From Myotis daubentonii (lineage: Eukaryota > Chordata > Mammalia > Chiroptera > Vespertilionidae): a stretch of 64,000 nucleotides of DNA. Location of the stretch: positions 91,564,433-91,628,432 of the forward strand of contig NC_081842.1 in NCBI RefSeq assembly GCF_963259705.1, written 5' to 3'. Position numbers and translations under genes: made by a program. The notes beneath the pieces are model-generated. The model was not told where the DNA came from. It saw nothing but the letters and a program-made list of their open reading frames with translations, and did no database searches. Shown here in pieces: positions 35,448 to 47,639 of this stretch (position 1 is the stretch's first letter; each line of letters opens with the position of its first letter).

Positions 35448-35652
35448 AAACTATATTTTATTGATTTGTTACAGAGAGGAAGGGAGAGGTATAGAGAGCT
35501 AGAAACATCGATGAGAGAGAAACATCCATCAGAGAGAAACCCTACTGGGGATGTGCCCACAACCAAGGTACATGCCCTGGACTGGAATCAAACCTGGGAC
35601 CCTTCAGTCCACAGGCCGATGCTCTATCCACTGAGCCAAACCAGTTAGGGCC
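35448..35652 (-). mobile_element. VES SINE, minus strand, with target duplication
   Basis: Read on the minus strand: GGCCCTAACTGGTTTGGCTC, an A box, a B box (GGTTTGATTCC), then GGGCATGTACC, CCCCAGTAGGG, and an AATAAAATATAGTTTAA tail. Flanks at 35433-35447 (TTCCATACATTTTTT) and 35653-35667 (TTCCAGACATTTTTT) differ at one base. Confidence 0.92.
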
Positions 35653-35667
35653 TTCCAGACATTTTTT

Positions 35668-36204
35668 TAAAAAGCACAACACTTTAAAAATAATTTTTGT
35701 TCTTTAAACAGAAATAGAATTCTAGAATCAAACTCTACTTAATGACTATGGCTGCTAAGTAGCAAAGTTTTGGCCTAAAGCCTGTGAGTAAGAATGGAAA
35801 TAAATGCTATAAAAAGTATTGAAATATATTTTCATTACTATATGAGAAAAAATTTGAATATCCAGTTAATAAGCTACACATTTTCCAGGTGTGTGGACAG
35901 CAATTTTGAGTTTTAAGTTGAGATGACAAATTTACGACAGTCCCAGTGTGGAAATCAGTGACAGGAGAATCATTTGACCTTTTTACCTGATTGATTTCTT
36001 GAGTTTTCACTCTGTGAGAAAAAATTCAGACCTGTCTAAAAGGAAGATGAGATTCTTAGTTGTTACATAGTCAAGACTACCAGTTTCATGTATGCTGACA
36101 CCAAATACCATCAGATTTCTCTTCTTTTCCTTGATGTACTGCACTATATTTGCTTATTCTACATTTTAAAACAACATCCAAATCAAGGTCTACAGAAATT
36201 TTAG
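35668..36204. other. No recognised element
   Basis: AT-rich unassigned sequence. Confidence 0.4.
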
Positions 36205-36415
36205 AATCAGACAATTTTGTATTTAAAGCTACTGATTTGTATTATAAGCCTTTGGGTAAATTAGGTAAAGTTTCTCAACCTCAGTTTTCTTAGTAGTAAA
36301 AGGAAAATAATGATTCCTACATCACATACTTTGTGGGAATTAAATGACATAAACAATGAAAAAACCTCTACAAATCTAACAACTGATATGCATTCATCAG
36401 GCATTGTTGATTCTC
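36205..36415 (+). mobile_element. MIR SINE relic, plus strand
   Basis: AATCAGACAATTTTGTATTT, GCCTTTGGGTAAATTAGG, GTTTCTCAACCTCAGTTTTC and GGAATTAAATGACATAAAC occur in MIR order. It is a fairly complete copy for its age. Confidence 0.75.
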
Positions 36416-36529
36416 TTTCCATTCTGAGAAAGGTTGTTTAGAGAGAAAGTTAGTCACACATGGTTGATTTGATGTAAAGAACAAAGTTATGGATGTTCTA
36501 CTGCACTGAGTTTAAAACTTATCTCTATC

Positions 36530-36715
36530 ATATGTCATTTCTGCAGCTTTGACAACATGCTTAAACTCTCTGAGGACAAGATTCCTCATCTGTTGAGAGG
36601 AAACTACAATATACAGCTCTGAATATCTTACAGAGTATTAAATGGAAAACCTATGTAAAAGCTAACATCGTGCCTGCCATATAACAGGAACTCAAGAAGT
36701 ATTCGCTATTTTTCC
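36530..36715 (+). mobile_element. MIR SINE relic, plus strand
   Basis: ATGCTTAAACTCTCTGAGGA, TTCCTCATCTGTTGAGAGG, GAGTATTAAATGG and GTGCCTGCCATATAACAGG plus AACTCAAGAAGTATTCGC follow the MIR 3' half. A further weak MIR-like piece may lie at 36895-37050. Confidence 0.7.
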
Positions 36716-37049
36716 ATCTGTATCTTTTTAAAAGTTGTATTATTTTAGTGGTGCAACAGCAACATAACTGAAAAGGAAAATTAATTCTGTATGTTTATAT
36801 ATAAAAAGAGCATTTTTAAATAAAGATAGGGAACTAATTTTAAAACACAGATTGATGTCAAAGTTAAGAGTGGTTTGGGCAAATATGTTAGCAGACCAGG
36901 ACTAAAAACCTCTTTTCCCCTAACATGCTGTGCAGTCATAGGAAATCACTGTTCTGATGTCTGTAATACACCTACCTCGAATGCTTGATTAAAGAATTCA
37001 ATAAAATATTTAATGTGAAGCTCTTTATGCAATGTCTGGCTTAAGGTAA

Positions 37050-39784
37050 GTTATTCTGGCATTACAATTTTCAAACAAATAAATGTCTTTATAAATAATA
37101 ATTTTGCTAATTTTAAAATTTAGATATAATAAAAATAAAATATTCTCTAAAATATAAAAAAGCATAAGAATAAAGCATGATTATTAAAATACAATTGCAT
37201 ATTTATAGCATAAAATTATTCAAATGAAACTTCTCAGTTATTCCACCTACTTACCTAGAGAGAGTTTTTAAAGAGCTAAGAATAGTGTCCTAAAAACATC
37301 ATATGAATAAATATCAAGAACACTAAGCAGAAAAAAATGAGCTTAAGAGAAAGATATCCTGTTAGAAGCTGATGCCTAAATTTCCTTAGTCTCTCGTTGC
37401 CATAAATTGGGTAAAAGCATTAAGTAGTTGCTTACAAGAAATTTATTACAGGCTTTTTATACTAGCATCTTTAAAATAAAACCACGTATCTCTGTTTTCA
37501 ACAAAGCAAATTACCGCAGAACATATAGTTGTATTCCTATCATGATTTCAACCCAATATAAAAACAATGTTCCTTGAAAAGTGTTGCCACTGTGACAATA
37601 AGGAACTTGTTGCTCAGTTCCCCCAGGCAGATTCTCTATTCAATTAAGTATGTTTTCAAGAACTGTTGCAATTTTTGGTACATTGCCTTTTGGGGTACAC
37701 ATAGAAGATATGCTTCACTGATGCATTTTGTTTTCAGTTTCTCTTAAAATTCAATATAATGTAATAAATCATGAGTATTCAGAGTACATACACAAAGAAA
37801 ATTATCATAATTTGGAGAAAATACAAAACCACAAGGAGAATTAATCTCTCCGTTTTATAAGCTATCAAATTAATAGCAAATAAAATAATTAGAAATGTTT
37901 TATTCAGCTGTATTGGAAATACTTCCGAATCAGATTGAATACTATTTGAATACTATGTCATGATTTGCATATAAATATATTTGCAAAATATTTTTATTAA
38001 AACAATCATTATTCTGTATTTCCTTTAGCAACTGCTTATAATTAAATATTGAGTAAATAACCAATGTATCCTTATAAGTGAAGTAAGATGTGATCTTCAC
38101 TTAATACAATGGATATTATTGCAAAACAATAAAAAATATTTTTGAAACTCAATACAAATTCACCAAAAAAATCTTAATTTGCTATGAAAATTTACTCTTG
38201 ACAAAAATGTAAATTCTTCTGAAAGAAAATGTTTATTCTTCACTTATTTTTATAAGTCTGCGTATGACATAAACTGAGTCAGATCTTCCATTCATTTAGT
38301 GTTCAATCATTCACTGGCCTGATCAGAAAGTTCTTGAGATTTACTTTTGAACAATGTGTTGGCAAGTTTAGTAAAACGTAACTGAGGTTGGGAGCCAGAA
38401 ATCATTTATGTCTTTGAGCAAGTCACTACACCATTATAGACTTAATTTTTCTCATCTGTTAAAAAAAAGTTTGGTTCAGTGATTCAAAAGCTATCTGCCA
38501 TCTATGGAATTCTAGAAGTAATGCATTTTATAAAACATGACATGGTAAAAACATTAAGAAACAGTAACTTTGTTTAATACTAACTCCATTTTTTACCATT
38601 TGAGAAAACGTAGGAGAAATAACCTACAATAATTACTCCACAGGGATATTTTGAGAATCAGGGGACCTGATGTTTCATAATGCTTTATAACCTAAAATGT
38701 ACTGCAACTCAAATATCATTAACTCCATTATTTAATGTTTATAAACACTTATTGTCAAGCAGGAGATGACAAACAAGTTGTCAAAGACTAGGGCAAAATC
38801 CAACAAGGCCAGTATCTTATTGAGTCAGCTATATTTTGATAAATAAGGATATTTTCTAATGTTTATTCATGGAAAAAGAACAAATGACCCTAGAGAGTAA
38901 AGAATATGACATTTTTGAGAGTGTATGTCCAAACTTCCCATGATTTTGACATTTGAATGAATGAGTTACTTGACTGTAACAACTTCCACTTTGCCTCAGT
39001 TAACCTGACAAGAAGCTTAAGACTTCAGTCAGATGTTATATTCCAAAATAGCTTTAACTTATTAGACTGAAACATAAAAAACCTTGTTTCACTTGAACAA
39101 AAATTACCTCATGGTTTTACAGATCACTGAAATTCTGTACTTTGAAAATAATGAACTGAATAAAAAAAGTTAAGTAGTATAATTATTTTTTTAGTCTCAA
39201 CTGACAGAGTAAGTTTTAATTAGCTATAGTAAAACCTGGCTTAAATACTGTTGCTTTTAGGTTGAATGACATTTATACAGATTTTTATTTAATGAAACAA
39301 GAAAACTAAAACATATGCATGCTTTAATGCAATACTGGATTTCATATTTCCTTGAATAGTTACTAGTACATGAGTTTTGAATAAGCCTATTGTATATTGC
39401 ATATTAACCAATATTTTCCTTCTAAATGAAATAAACATGTATGCACACACAAATAAGAAATTGCTTCCTTTACTTGTTTTACTTAATGTGTTTTAAAATA
39501 ATAATTAGTCAATGTTTTTCCATTAGCAACTCCATATATGAGAAAGGATAAAACAAGTAAAAAACTATAATGCTCTAACATAGTGTCCCTTACCAAAGCC
39601 AGCTACAAATCTATTTTAATATCTTATAAGTGGCTTAATATATTTTTAGGCAAATAAGGGTATCATAATTTATTTTTTATTAAATAACAAAGTGGAATAT
39701 TTGCATAGATGCTGTGATCAGCCTCTTCATAATAGGAAGTTTTAATAATTTAGTAATGATCATTGCATCTGCTATACAGGGTTA
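37050..39784. other. Repeat-poor AT-rich stretch
   Basis: About 2.7 kb with almost no recognisable transposon sequence except a weak MIR core at 38385-38480 (GTCTTTGAGCAAGTCACTAC, TTTTTCTCATCTGTTAAAA). There are no long frames, splice-like exons or CpG-rich patches. Scarcity of young repeats in a window otherwise full of them is the only notable property. Confidence 0.45.
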
Positions 39785-40020
39785 TGGTTAAAAAGACAGG
39801 CTCTGGAATTTGAGATACCTGGATTTTGAATTCTGACTCCTCCATTAAATAGTTATATAATATAGAGCAACTGAGTTTAAATTCCCCAAGTGACCCTTTT
39901 CTGTCTATAAAATTGAAAAAGCAATACAACCTACCTCAAAGAATCTACCTGAAGATGAAGTGAGAGAAGGCACAGGCACTTTGGGCTCCCAGTGATCACT
40001 ATTAAATGGCAGTTACTGTT
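39785..40020 (+). mobile_element. MIR SINE relic, plus strand
   Basis: ACAGGCTCTGGAATTTGAGA, GGATTTTGAATTCTGACTCC, AGTGACCCTTTTCTGTC, AATACAACCTACCTC and GATGAAGTGAGAGAAGGCAC keep the MIR layout over nearly full length. Confidence 0.75.
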
Positions 40021-41639
40021 ATTTATATTTTTCCTTTGATAACTTAATTTGTAAGATGCTCACGACTCTCATATCAGAAGGAAAAAAGTGGGTTTTACAT
40101 TTTGTCAATAGAGCACACCAGTTCTGTACTTTTGAATCACTAAAGTTTAAACATGCTGCAGCTGGTGAAAATGAATATATTGGGTAAGTTCATAGTTAGC
40201 CCACACAAAATATAGGACAAATTAATTTATTTTTATTTGGAACTGATATGAAAAATGTGTAGAGATATGTGAATTTCATGGCTAGAGAAGCAAATCCCAA
40301 ACTCTTATTATTATTAATAATGAATTCATTATTATTATTATTAATAAGTCATTATTAGTTCTTGATAGTGCAGATATTCTTAAGTACATAAACATACATA
40401 TAATAAAGCAGAGAGAACAACTATTTCAAACATCTTATTTTAAAAAATAGAACACTAAATTAAGAAAAAAGACTGGTAAAATAGGTAATACTGTTGCTAA
40501 AGGGGCATAGAATATTCATATATGTACTTTATTTAGGAGGAACTGCTGCTTATTCTATGTTAAAATAATCTATATAACTTTTATTCTGAGTGTTTAAAGC
40601 TATAATAGTTATTGTGTGAATAGTAAGATATGCATTATATTCTCAGTTTGAATATAATGGTGGTTAAATTTATAAAAACATTCCAGTTCAAGTAAAGAGA
40701 GAGTGGCTGAGGCCTTTTTTCTTCTAGACTCATGAAAGAAGGAATCCAACCTGTACAACTAGTAATAAACCTACTGGGAAAACTGGCAGGGCAGGCAGAG
40801 AAAAACATAAAATTGGTGCAATCTATACAACCCTGTTTCAGAAAGAGAAGAAAGAGAAAAATTGCTTGAGAAATCACAAATAAAAAGCATGTTTGATAAG
40901 ATAGAAGACATATTAAAAGGAAAAAAAATGCCCCACAACCCAATCCCACTGAGGTAATAAGTACAAATGGTAGACAGGATTTTTTAGCTGAAAGAGGAGC
41001 CAAAAAAAAAAAAAAAAAAAAAAAAACACCACACAAAAAAACCACAAACAACTACAAAAAAGACAAAACAAAACAAAAAACAACAACAACACAGCAAAAC
41101 TAAAATCTTTGGCCTGTCTCTTTTTAGAATCTAATCTGAATCCATTTCAAAATTGTATTCCATGTTAATGGCATGTGATTGAAAAATTTGTCTACTAGGA
41201 ATATTCACTTTGCTTATATTGTGAATTAATATTAAAATATTTCAGCAATTGAATGGCCTTGGATATTTTTTATAGACTAAAACACTCATTTTATAAAAAG
41301 AAAATTTAAATCATAACTGCAAATGTGATTTTTATAACATATGTTTGAAAAAATTGGAACTTCCAATAGGATCTGTAGGATATAATAAAATAAGAAGAGG
41401 GTCTACTATAACATTTCAGGAGTCTTGATGAATGCGTTAGATTTAGAATTAAGATAAAACTAAATGAAGTGAGTTCTTTTCTTTGTGTACTCATTTTTTT
41501 TTCTACAGTTATTTATTGAGTCACTATTATAGTGTAGACACATGTGAAAAAATGGAGGAATTATACCTGCCATCTGCATTAAGAGTTCAAGAAACAGAAA
41601 GATCAAAGGACATTAGAATAATTTTAAGGATCTGTGACA
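40021..41639. other. AT-rich sequence with a long A-rich patch
   Basis: There is no gene. An A-rich tract at 41003-41090 contains a run of about 23 A followed by CAAAA-type units. A minus-strand frame across it (40635-41051) encodes a phenylalanine run and is judged spurious. An AT palindrome is centred on GAATTC at 40322-40327. Confidence 0.45.
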
Positions 41640-41972
41640 TCCTATATAATAAAACACTAATATGCAAATCGACCAAACACTGGACTGATCTGTCGCTATG
41701 ATGCACACTGACCACCAGGGGGCAGATGTTCAACATAGGAGCTGCCCCCTGGTGATCAGTGCACTCCCACAGGTGGAGCACTGCTCAGCCAGAAGCCTGG
41801 GCTCACGGCTTGCGAGCACAGCGGCGGTGATGGGAGCCTCTCCCGCCTCCGCTGCAGGTGGGCAGTAAGGCGCAAGGGGTCCTGGGCTGCAAGAGGACAC
41901 AGGCTGGGCTGTGGGGACCCCCCGCCCGCCCGCAACCCTTGAGTGCACGAATTTTGTGCACCGGGCCTCTAG
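41640..41972 (+). mobile_element. HeliBat-type Helitron, complete
   Basis: The 5' end TCCTATATAATAAAACAC starts at 41640 after A. The octamer ATGCAAAT is at 41662-41669. The 19-bp inverted repeat with CCACCAGGGGGCAG (41712-41725) is paired with CTGCCCCCTGGTG (41742-41754). The 3' end is a palindrome (GTGCACGAATTTTGTGCAC) and CTAG at 41969-41972, followed by T. At 333 bp it is a reference-quality copy for the others in this window. It has no coding capacity. Confidence 0.95.
41712..41755. promoter_or_regulatory. Inverted pair of CTCF-core-like motifs in Helitron
   Basis: CCACCAGGGGGCAG at 41712-41725 agrees with the CTCF core consensus, and its inverse CTGCCCCCTGGTGA lies 16 bp further on, with one change. 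The match is seen directly; binding is inferred. Confidence 0.5.
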
Positions 41973-44072
41973 TAAGTTATAATTGTAATACATACAACAT
42001 GCAATGGTAGAACCAAGCAAGAGAGTGATTTGGAGGCTTCTCCAGTGGAGGAGGGGGGAAAACATTTTAGGCCAAGGATCTAATAAAGATGACATGTGAA
42101 AGCAATTTATGGTAGAGTTTGAGAACTAAATAACTAGCAATTGAAATACTTACCTGGGGAGAAAAATCTCTATTTTTGCTCTTCTATAAAGATTACTAGG
42201 AAAATGAGAAAGACCCAAAGAAGACCATCCCCCATGCTGCTGCTCCATAAATGAAGAGTATTATATAGTCACTCTAGGTGCTGAAGTTTACAAGCACAGA
42301 ATGTGCCCAAGCTGAAGGTATAAATTCAAATAATTGGGGTAAAATATGTGATAAAGACATGAGATACCTAGATCATTTGCATATGAAAATTTGGGAACCT
42401 GGATGTTCTCAAGAGAATTACTCTGAACAAATTCAGAAGACGGTAGTGTTACTCTGGAGTTGTTCCCCATGCTCTCCTGCCAGGCTGCCCCATCCTCTTT
42501 TTGCCCAATAATTTGTATAAGCCCCTGGTTTTTAAGCCATTTTGTTCTTAATGTCATTTTGTTCTGCTAGTTTAGCGACACTGACAGAAACATAGTGTGT
42601 TTAGAGGAACGGGTGGTGTGCAGGTTAGAATGCATCAGTCCCTGGGTTATGGTGTGTTATGCCTCTGTTGAAACAAATAATTCCATTAGCAATCTCCAAA
42701 CTGAGGTCTGTGAGATTGTAACAGGTGCTTCACCAACATAACGCAAATAGATATCAGCAATACTTTTCTATATAGCATATTTTTAAGTATGAGAAAGAAA
42801 AACAAAACACCCCGGCATATTTTTATAAATAGGCTTATTCCAGAATGTTTATCCCTTTCAGAAAATGGTTTTATTCTTGACAAATTCCAAGACGTGGCCT
42901 GCAAAATCACCTAAAGTGCTAATTTGTAACTTCTGTGCATTGATGTCTCAGAGGGTTTACCAACTGAGCAATGCATGTTGAAAATGAAAAGCAGGATCCT
43001 GTGCTTTTCAAATTATCGTAGAAACAGAAAAGACAGAAAAATTGCACCAATTTACTGTGAAGATGATATAAGCAGTTTTGTTTCTAAAGAAAATAGAGCT
43101 ATATAAAATGAATATCTGAATTATTTGATAAGTATCAAATATGTACAGTTTTAATTTTCTCATGTTAAAAATGGCTATAGAGAATGGCATGTTTATATTG
43201 TTGCAATGATAATAAAATGCACTAGAATATATATACATATATAGCACATGTATATATATATATATATAGCATACATATGTATACACACATACACATGATG
43301 CTGTATTTGATTTGTCTCCTTCATAACTAATATTTAGCTGATATATGAGACATATAATAGTGTTATTATTTGTAAATGAGTATTATAATCAAAATGTAAA
43401 ATGAAAAATGTTTCTCTTTATTGTCATTATTTTGTACTCTTTAATCTTAATCAGATGTTATTTTTATTCTTTTTCATTCACTTGTAAAGCATAAATAATG
43501 AATAAAATGAAGTTGTTTATTACAGGTATGAATGTATGCACACCACCACTTTCACTTCAAATTTGATGTGTTCATTATACCTCAAGACTTATCACTGATA
43601 TCTGAGTGCCTTGCTTACGTTTTAAATCGTTCCATGATCGTGAACTTGAAAAATTCTGATGAAAGCAGCCAAAGCATTTATCTGATCGTGTATAACAAAT
43701 GTCAGTAAAAATATTTAACTTCATTCAAGAACTAGACTGAATGGCATCCCTTCTGATACTTCCATCATGAATTCAAAATGTTTCTCACTGAAACCACCAG
43801 GCAACATAAGTAGGCTCTGATTGCCATAGCAATCTTGATATTTTAGAACTTAAATTACTTAGTTTAGGATTAGTTCTAGACAGATCAGTTTTTACTGGGT
43901 AATGAACACTATCCAGATCCATTTTTAAGAGAAGAAAAAATAAACTGTCCCAGTAATTAAATGGTATTTCAAAGCTCAATGGTTAATCAACCATGGTATC
44001 TCTATGTGGGAGATAATCACATTTGTACACACTTAAGACAGTATTGTTAGGAGTTGATTTCATTTCAAATAT

Positions 44073-44107
<35 letters not shown>

Positions 44108-44194
44108 ATGTGTACTGTCAGCTAACATCAGTGACTTGAAAAAAAAAAAAAAGAACTTGGCATTTGCAGCTCTTTTAAAATTGTTTCTACCTTA
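41973..44194. other. Mostly unassigned sequence
   Basis: About 2.2 kb. AT-rich microsatellite-like patches lie at 43230-43270. (GT)n of about 15 units lies at 44075-44104. No gene or transposon end is recognised. Confidence 0.4.
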
Positions 44195-44202
44195 TTCTAT
44201 AA

Positions 44203-44528
44203 CAGTGGTTCTCAACCTTCCTAATGCCACGACCCTTTAATACAGTTCCTCATGTTGTGGTGACCCTCAACCATAAAATTATTTTCATTGCTACTTCATA
44301 ACTGTAATTTTGCTACTGTTTTGAATCGTAATGTAAATATCTGATATGAAGGATGTATTTTCATTGTTACAAACTGAACATAATTAAAGCATAGTGATTA
44401 ATCACAAAAACAATATTTAATTATATATGTGTTTTCCGATGGTCTTAGGTGACCCTTGTGGAAGGGTCGTTCGACCCCCAAAGGGGTCGCGACCCACAGG
44501 TTGGCGACCCACATGTTGAGAACCGCTG
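44203..44528 (-). mobile_element. SPIN_NA hAT element, copy 2
   Basis: Same family and orientation as 14135-14445, with ends CAGTGGTTCTCAACCTT and inverted GTTGAGAACCGCTG. Flanks TTCTATAA (44195-44202) and TACTAGAA (44529-44536) are 6/8 alike, so the 8-bp duplication is eroded or its ends shifted. Near the right end GCGACCCACAGGTTG and GCGACCCACATGTTG stand in tandem, a 15-bp duplication that explains the 326 bp length against 311 in copy 1. Confidence 0.9.
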
Positions 44529-44536
44529 TACTAGAA

Positions 44537-45104
44537 TGTGATTTTGGGCTGGCCAGTTGACCCCTGTGAACTTCCTGTTCCATAAATGTAAATGGGGTAT
44601 TCTATATACTTTACAGGGCTGTTTTCCTAGTGGTAACACACAATTTGCCTGGCACACTATAGGCTATCAATCCATGAAGATTATTATAACTGTGGTTTCT
44701 CTGATTATTCTCTGGGCTAGTTTCAGGTTTAAACAGCAGTGCCTGGATATTTTGTAGTTCTTATTGCTATTCTTGTTTCTCTACTATGGAATTTAAAACA
44801 CACTCATAAAGCATTTCATCCAAGTCTATGGTATGGATGCTTGACAATACTAGTGTAGCCGGCTGTCCTGGTTTGCTTGGGACCAAAAGCACTCCTAGGA
44901 TGCAGAGCTCTCAGTGCTAACACTGGTCAAGTTTTTGGCATACCAGATGGTTGGTCACTCTGTAGTGACTATCTAAGTTTCATCCTCCTTTTTCTTAACT
45001 ATATTTTAGTCCAAAAATACATTTACTACCACCCTGTAACTGAGCCCATATGATTAGTTCTGGCCAATGAAATGATGTGTGCATTTCTGAGCCAGGTATT
45101 TAAG
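44537..45104. other. No recognised element
   Basis: Unassigned sequence between SPIN copy 2 and a VES SINE. Confidence 0.4.
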
Positions 45105-45117
45105 AATCCAATGTACC

Positions 45118-45352
45118 ACACTGACGGGTTTGGCTCAGTGGATAGAGCATCGGCCTGCAGACTGAAGGGTCCCAGGTTTGATTACGGTAAAGAGCATGTA
45201 CCTTTGTTGCGGGCACATCCCCAGTAGCGGGTGTGCAGGAGGCAGCTGATGGATGTTTCTCTCTCACCGATCTTTCTAACTCTCTATCCCTTTCCCTTCC
45301 TTTCTGTAAAAAAAAACAATAAAATATATTTAAAACAAAACAAAACAAAAAT
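45118..45352 (+). mobile_element. VES SINE, plus strand, with exact 13-bp target duplication
   Basis: A box TGGCTCAGTGG, B box GGTTTGATTACGG, then AGAGCATGTACCTTTG, CCCCAGTAGCGGG, GGAGGCAGCTGATGGATG, and a tail AATAAAATATATTTAAAAC with CAAAA units. The flanks AATCCAATGTACC at 45105-45117 and 45353-45365 are identical. The exact duplication and modest divergence suggest a fairly recent insertion. Confidence 0.94.
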
Positions 45353-45365
45353 AATCCAATGTACC

Positions 45366-45600
45366 TCCCCAAAGCTCTTTTCTTTTTATTGCTGGAAGAT
45401 GGCAAAAGCATAGTGATTTAAAGCCACAGACCACTGGAAAACAAGATGCAGACAATTTGAGGTCCTGAATCACGATGGTGAAGAGGATTTCCCAAGTCTC
45501 ATCAAACTGTGAAATAAGAAATGAACTTCATTGTATTAAATCATTGTTATTGTGAAGTTGTTTTTTACATCAGTTAGTGTATCCTAATGAAAAGAACTTA
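45366..45600. other. No recognised element
   Basis: Unassigned sequence up to the Helitron pair. Confidence 0.4.
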
Positions 45601-46072
45601 TCTATACTAATAAAAGCCTAGGTGGCCCTCGAGTGTGACACCGCCACAAGATGGCCGTGCACACAGCGGAGGTGGGGCCCAGAAGCCACTCCACGCGGTG
45701 AGGCCTGGGGGGTCCCATGGCTCCACATGGCATGGAGGAGGCTGGTCCCAGCAGAGAAGGCGGTCTTGGCAGGGGAGGGCAGTTGTGGGTGATCGGGCCA
45801 GCAGGAGAGGGCAGTTGGGGGCAATTGGGCTGGCAAGGGATCAGTTAGGTGTCAATGAGGCTGGCAGGGGAGTGGTTAGGGGGTGATCAGGCTGGCAGGC
45901 AGGTGAGTGGTTAGGAGCCAGCGGTCCCTGATTGTGAGAGGGATGTCCAACTGAAGTCCCAGATTGTGAGAGGGATGTCCCTGTGGGATCAGGCCTAAAC
46001 TGGCAGTCGGACATCCCCTGAGGGGTCCCAGATCGGAGAGGGTTTGGGCCGGATTGAGGCACACTCCCCTAG
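45601..46072 (+). mobile_element. Helitron with ~32-bp minisatellite, upstream member of a head-to-tail pair
   Basis: The 5' end TCTATACTAATAAAAGCC starts at 45601 after A. AAGATGGCCG is at 45648-45657. The middle (about 45770-45910) is a degenerate ~32-bp tandem with GAGGGCAGTTG blocks. The 3' end CTAG is at 46069-46072 followed by T, but the usual palindrome and GGCCT box before it are missing; the text goes GAGGCACACTCCCCTAG. So either the hairpin was deleted or it was lost in forming the junction. Confidence 0.82.
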
Positions 46073-46459
46073 TTTATATAATTAAAGCCTAAGCAACTGT
46101 TAGAGCAGAACAACTGGAACGACCAGTTGCTATGATGTACACTGACCACCAGGGGCAGACGCTTAATGCAGAGCTGCCCCTGTGGTCAATGAGCTCCCAC
46201 AGGGGGAGCGCCACTCAACCAGAAGCCGGGCTCACTGCTGGAGAGCACAGCGGCAGTGGTGGGAGCCTCTCCCGCCCCCGTGGCAGTGCTAAGGAGCAGC
46301 AAGTCCAGTGGTAAGGAGCCTGCTGCTAAGGAGCAGTGAGCCAAGCAGTAAGGAGTGAGCAGGCAGGCAGTAAAGAGCAAAGGGTCCCAGACTTCAAGAG
46401 GGCTCAGGCCGGCCTGAGGGGACCACCCCCCGCATGAATTTCATGCATAGGGCCTCTAG
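46073..46459 (+). mobile_element. HeliBat-type Helitron, downstream member of the pair
   Basis: The 5' end is TTTATATAATTAAAGCC (second base T in place of C), starting at the base right after the CTAG of the previous element. It has the CTCF-like inverted pair in decayed form (46146-46158 and 46174-46187, one G lost from the first arm). The 3' end palindrome GCATGAATTTCATGC and CTAG at 46456-46459 are followed by T. Two short repeats of AGCAGTAAGGAGC-like text occur at about 46293-46380. Confidence 0.88.
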
Positions 46460-47639
46460 TTTTTAAATAATATTGGAAGCGAATGTAATTTGTCAATTAC
46501 TTAGAGTCATCACTTATATTCTCCTAATTGCAGAAAGATAAATGACAAACCTAAGAATAAACTCTTGACTTCTAATACCAAATTCTATGCTCTTCCAATA
46601 AGCTGTTTCTTTTACATATTCTATAATCACACTTAAATGTATACACACACATACATATACACACAAACAGGTGTGTGCACACTGCAAAGCACTAACTACA
46701 GTTAGAACATGTTCTTTTCAAGTAAAGATATCTATTACTGTCTGACTAGAAAGCTGTCAGGAATTGCGAACACTAAAAGAGATTCTGACAAGTCTGTTAT
46801 GTACTCAAATATGGCCAGTCTGAGAACATGTATTGACCCCACATTAAGCAGCACTGCTAAGATGTAGGCTTTTGTTTGTTTGTTTGCAGTTTTCTGGTTC
46901 CCTGTCTTAAGTGGTATTTACTATCCAGTTCCTAATGATAGTCCTCTATCTTTCAACAACTTTAATTCAGGTAATAGTAATAATACAAAAGCCTCAAATT
47001 AAATAACCTAATAATTATTTGTCTCCATATTATGAAAATAAGCCTGAAACTTAAATAATATTGTATTTCACATTAAGAGTTTATTTTACAGAGATTTATT
47101 TACATTTTTTTAATTAGCTATTGAAGCAATAGTAATAGATTTTAAAAGTCCAGAAAATTGAGAAAAGCTATATGAAAACTTGTTTGCAGATTTTGTTAAA
47201 ATGAAGGTAGAAAAATATGAAATTAAATCTAGTTTAAACATTAATATGTAGCTAAATTAAATCTAGTTTAAACATTAATATGTAGCTAAGAATTATTTTT
47301 TTCCTATGGATAATGAGATTAACTGAGGATACATTGATTTTCACATGAAGATAAAAGTGGGAGAGAAATGACATTACAATATATTGCTTGATCAAATCAC
47401 AGTTCCAGCTTCATACCAAAGTACCTTGTATTGGGAGTATTTTCAAATACTCTATTCTTCCTGCAACACTAAATCTATTTGTGATCTCAAAAAATCCAAA
47501 GTAATTTCAACTATAATATCTCCCCAAATTATCACATTCTCTCTTCCTTTCACTGGTACTTCTTGAAAACAAACAAACAAAAAAAGGTATATTTCTAGGA
47601 ATTCCCTCCTTAAATGCATACATGCTTGCTATCTTCTTC
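46460..47639. other. AT-rich sequence with a 34-bp tandem duplication
   Basis: Unassigned apart from the duplication at 47221-47288 and a GTTT repeat near 46871-46888. Confidence 0.4.
47221..47288 (+). repeat. Exact 34-bp tandem duplication
   Basis: The unit begins AATTAAATCTAGTTTAAAC and ends ATATGTAGCTA. Copies at 47221-47254 and 47255-47288 are identical. Confidence 0.96.

Noticed and set aside
40635..41051. A 138-codon minus-strand frame with a phenylalanine run and hydrophobic segments
   Set aside because: The run is the complement of an A-rich tract. The rest has no family resemblance, and the hydrophobic bias is expected from T-rich codons.
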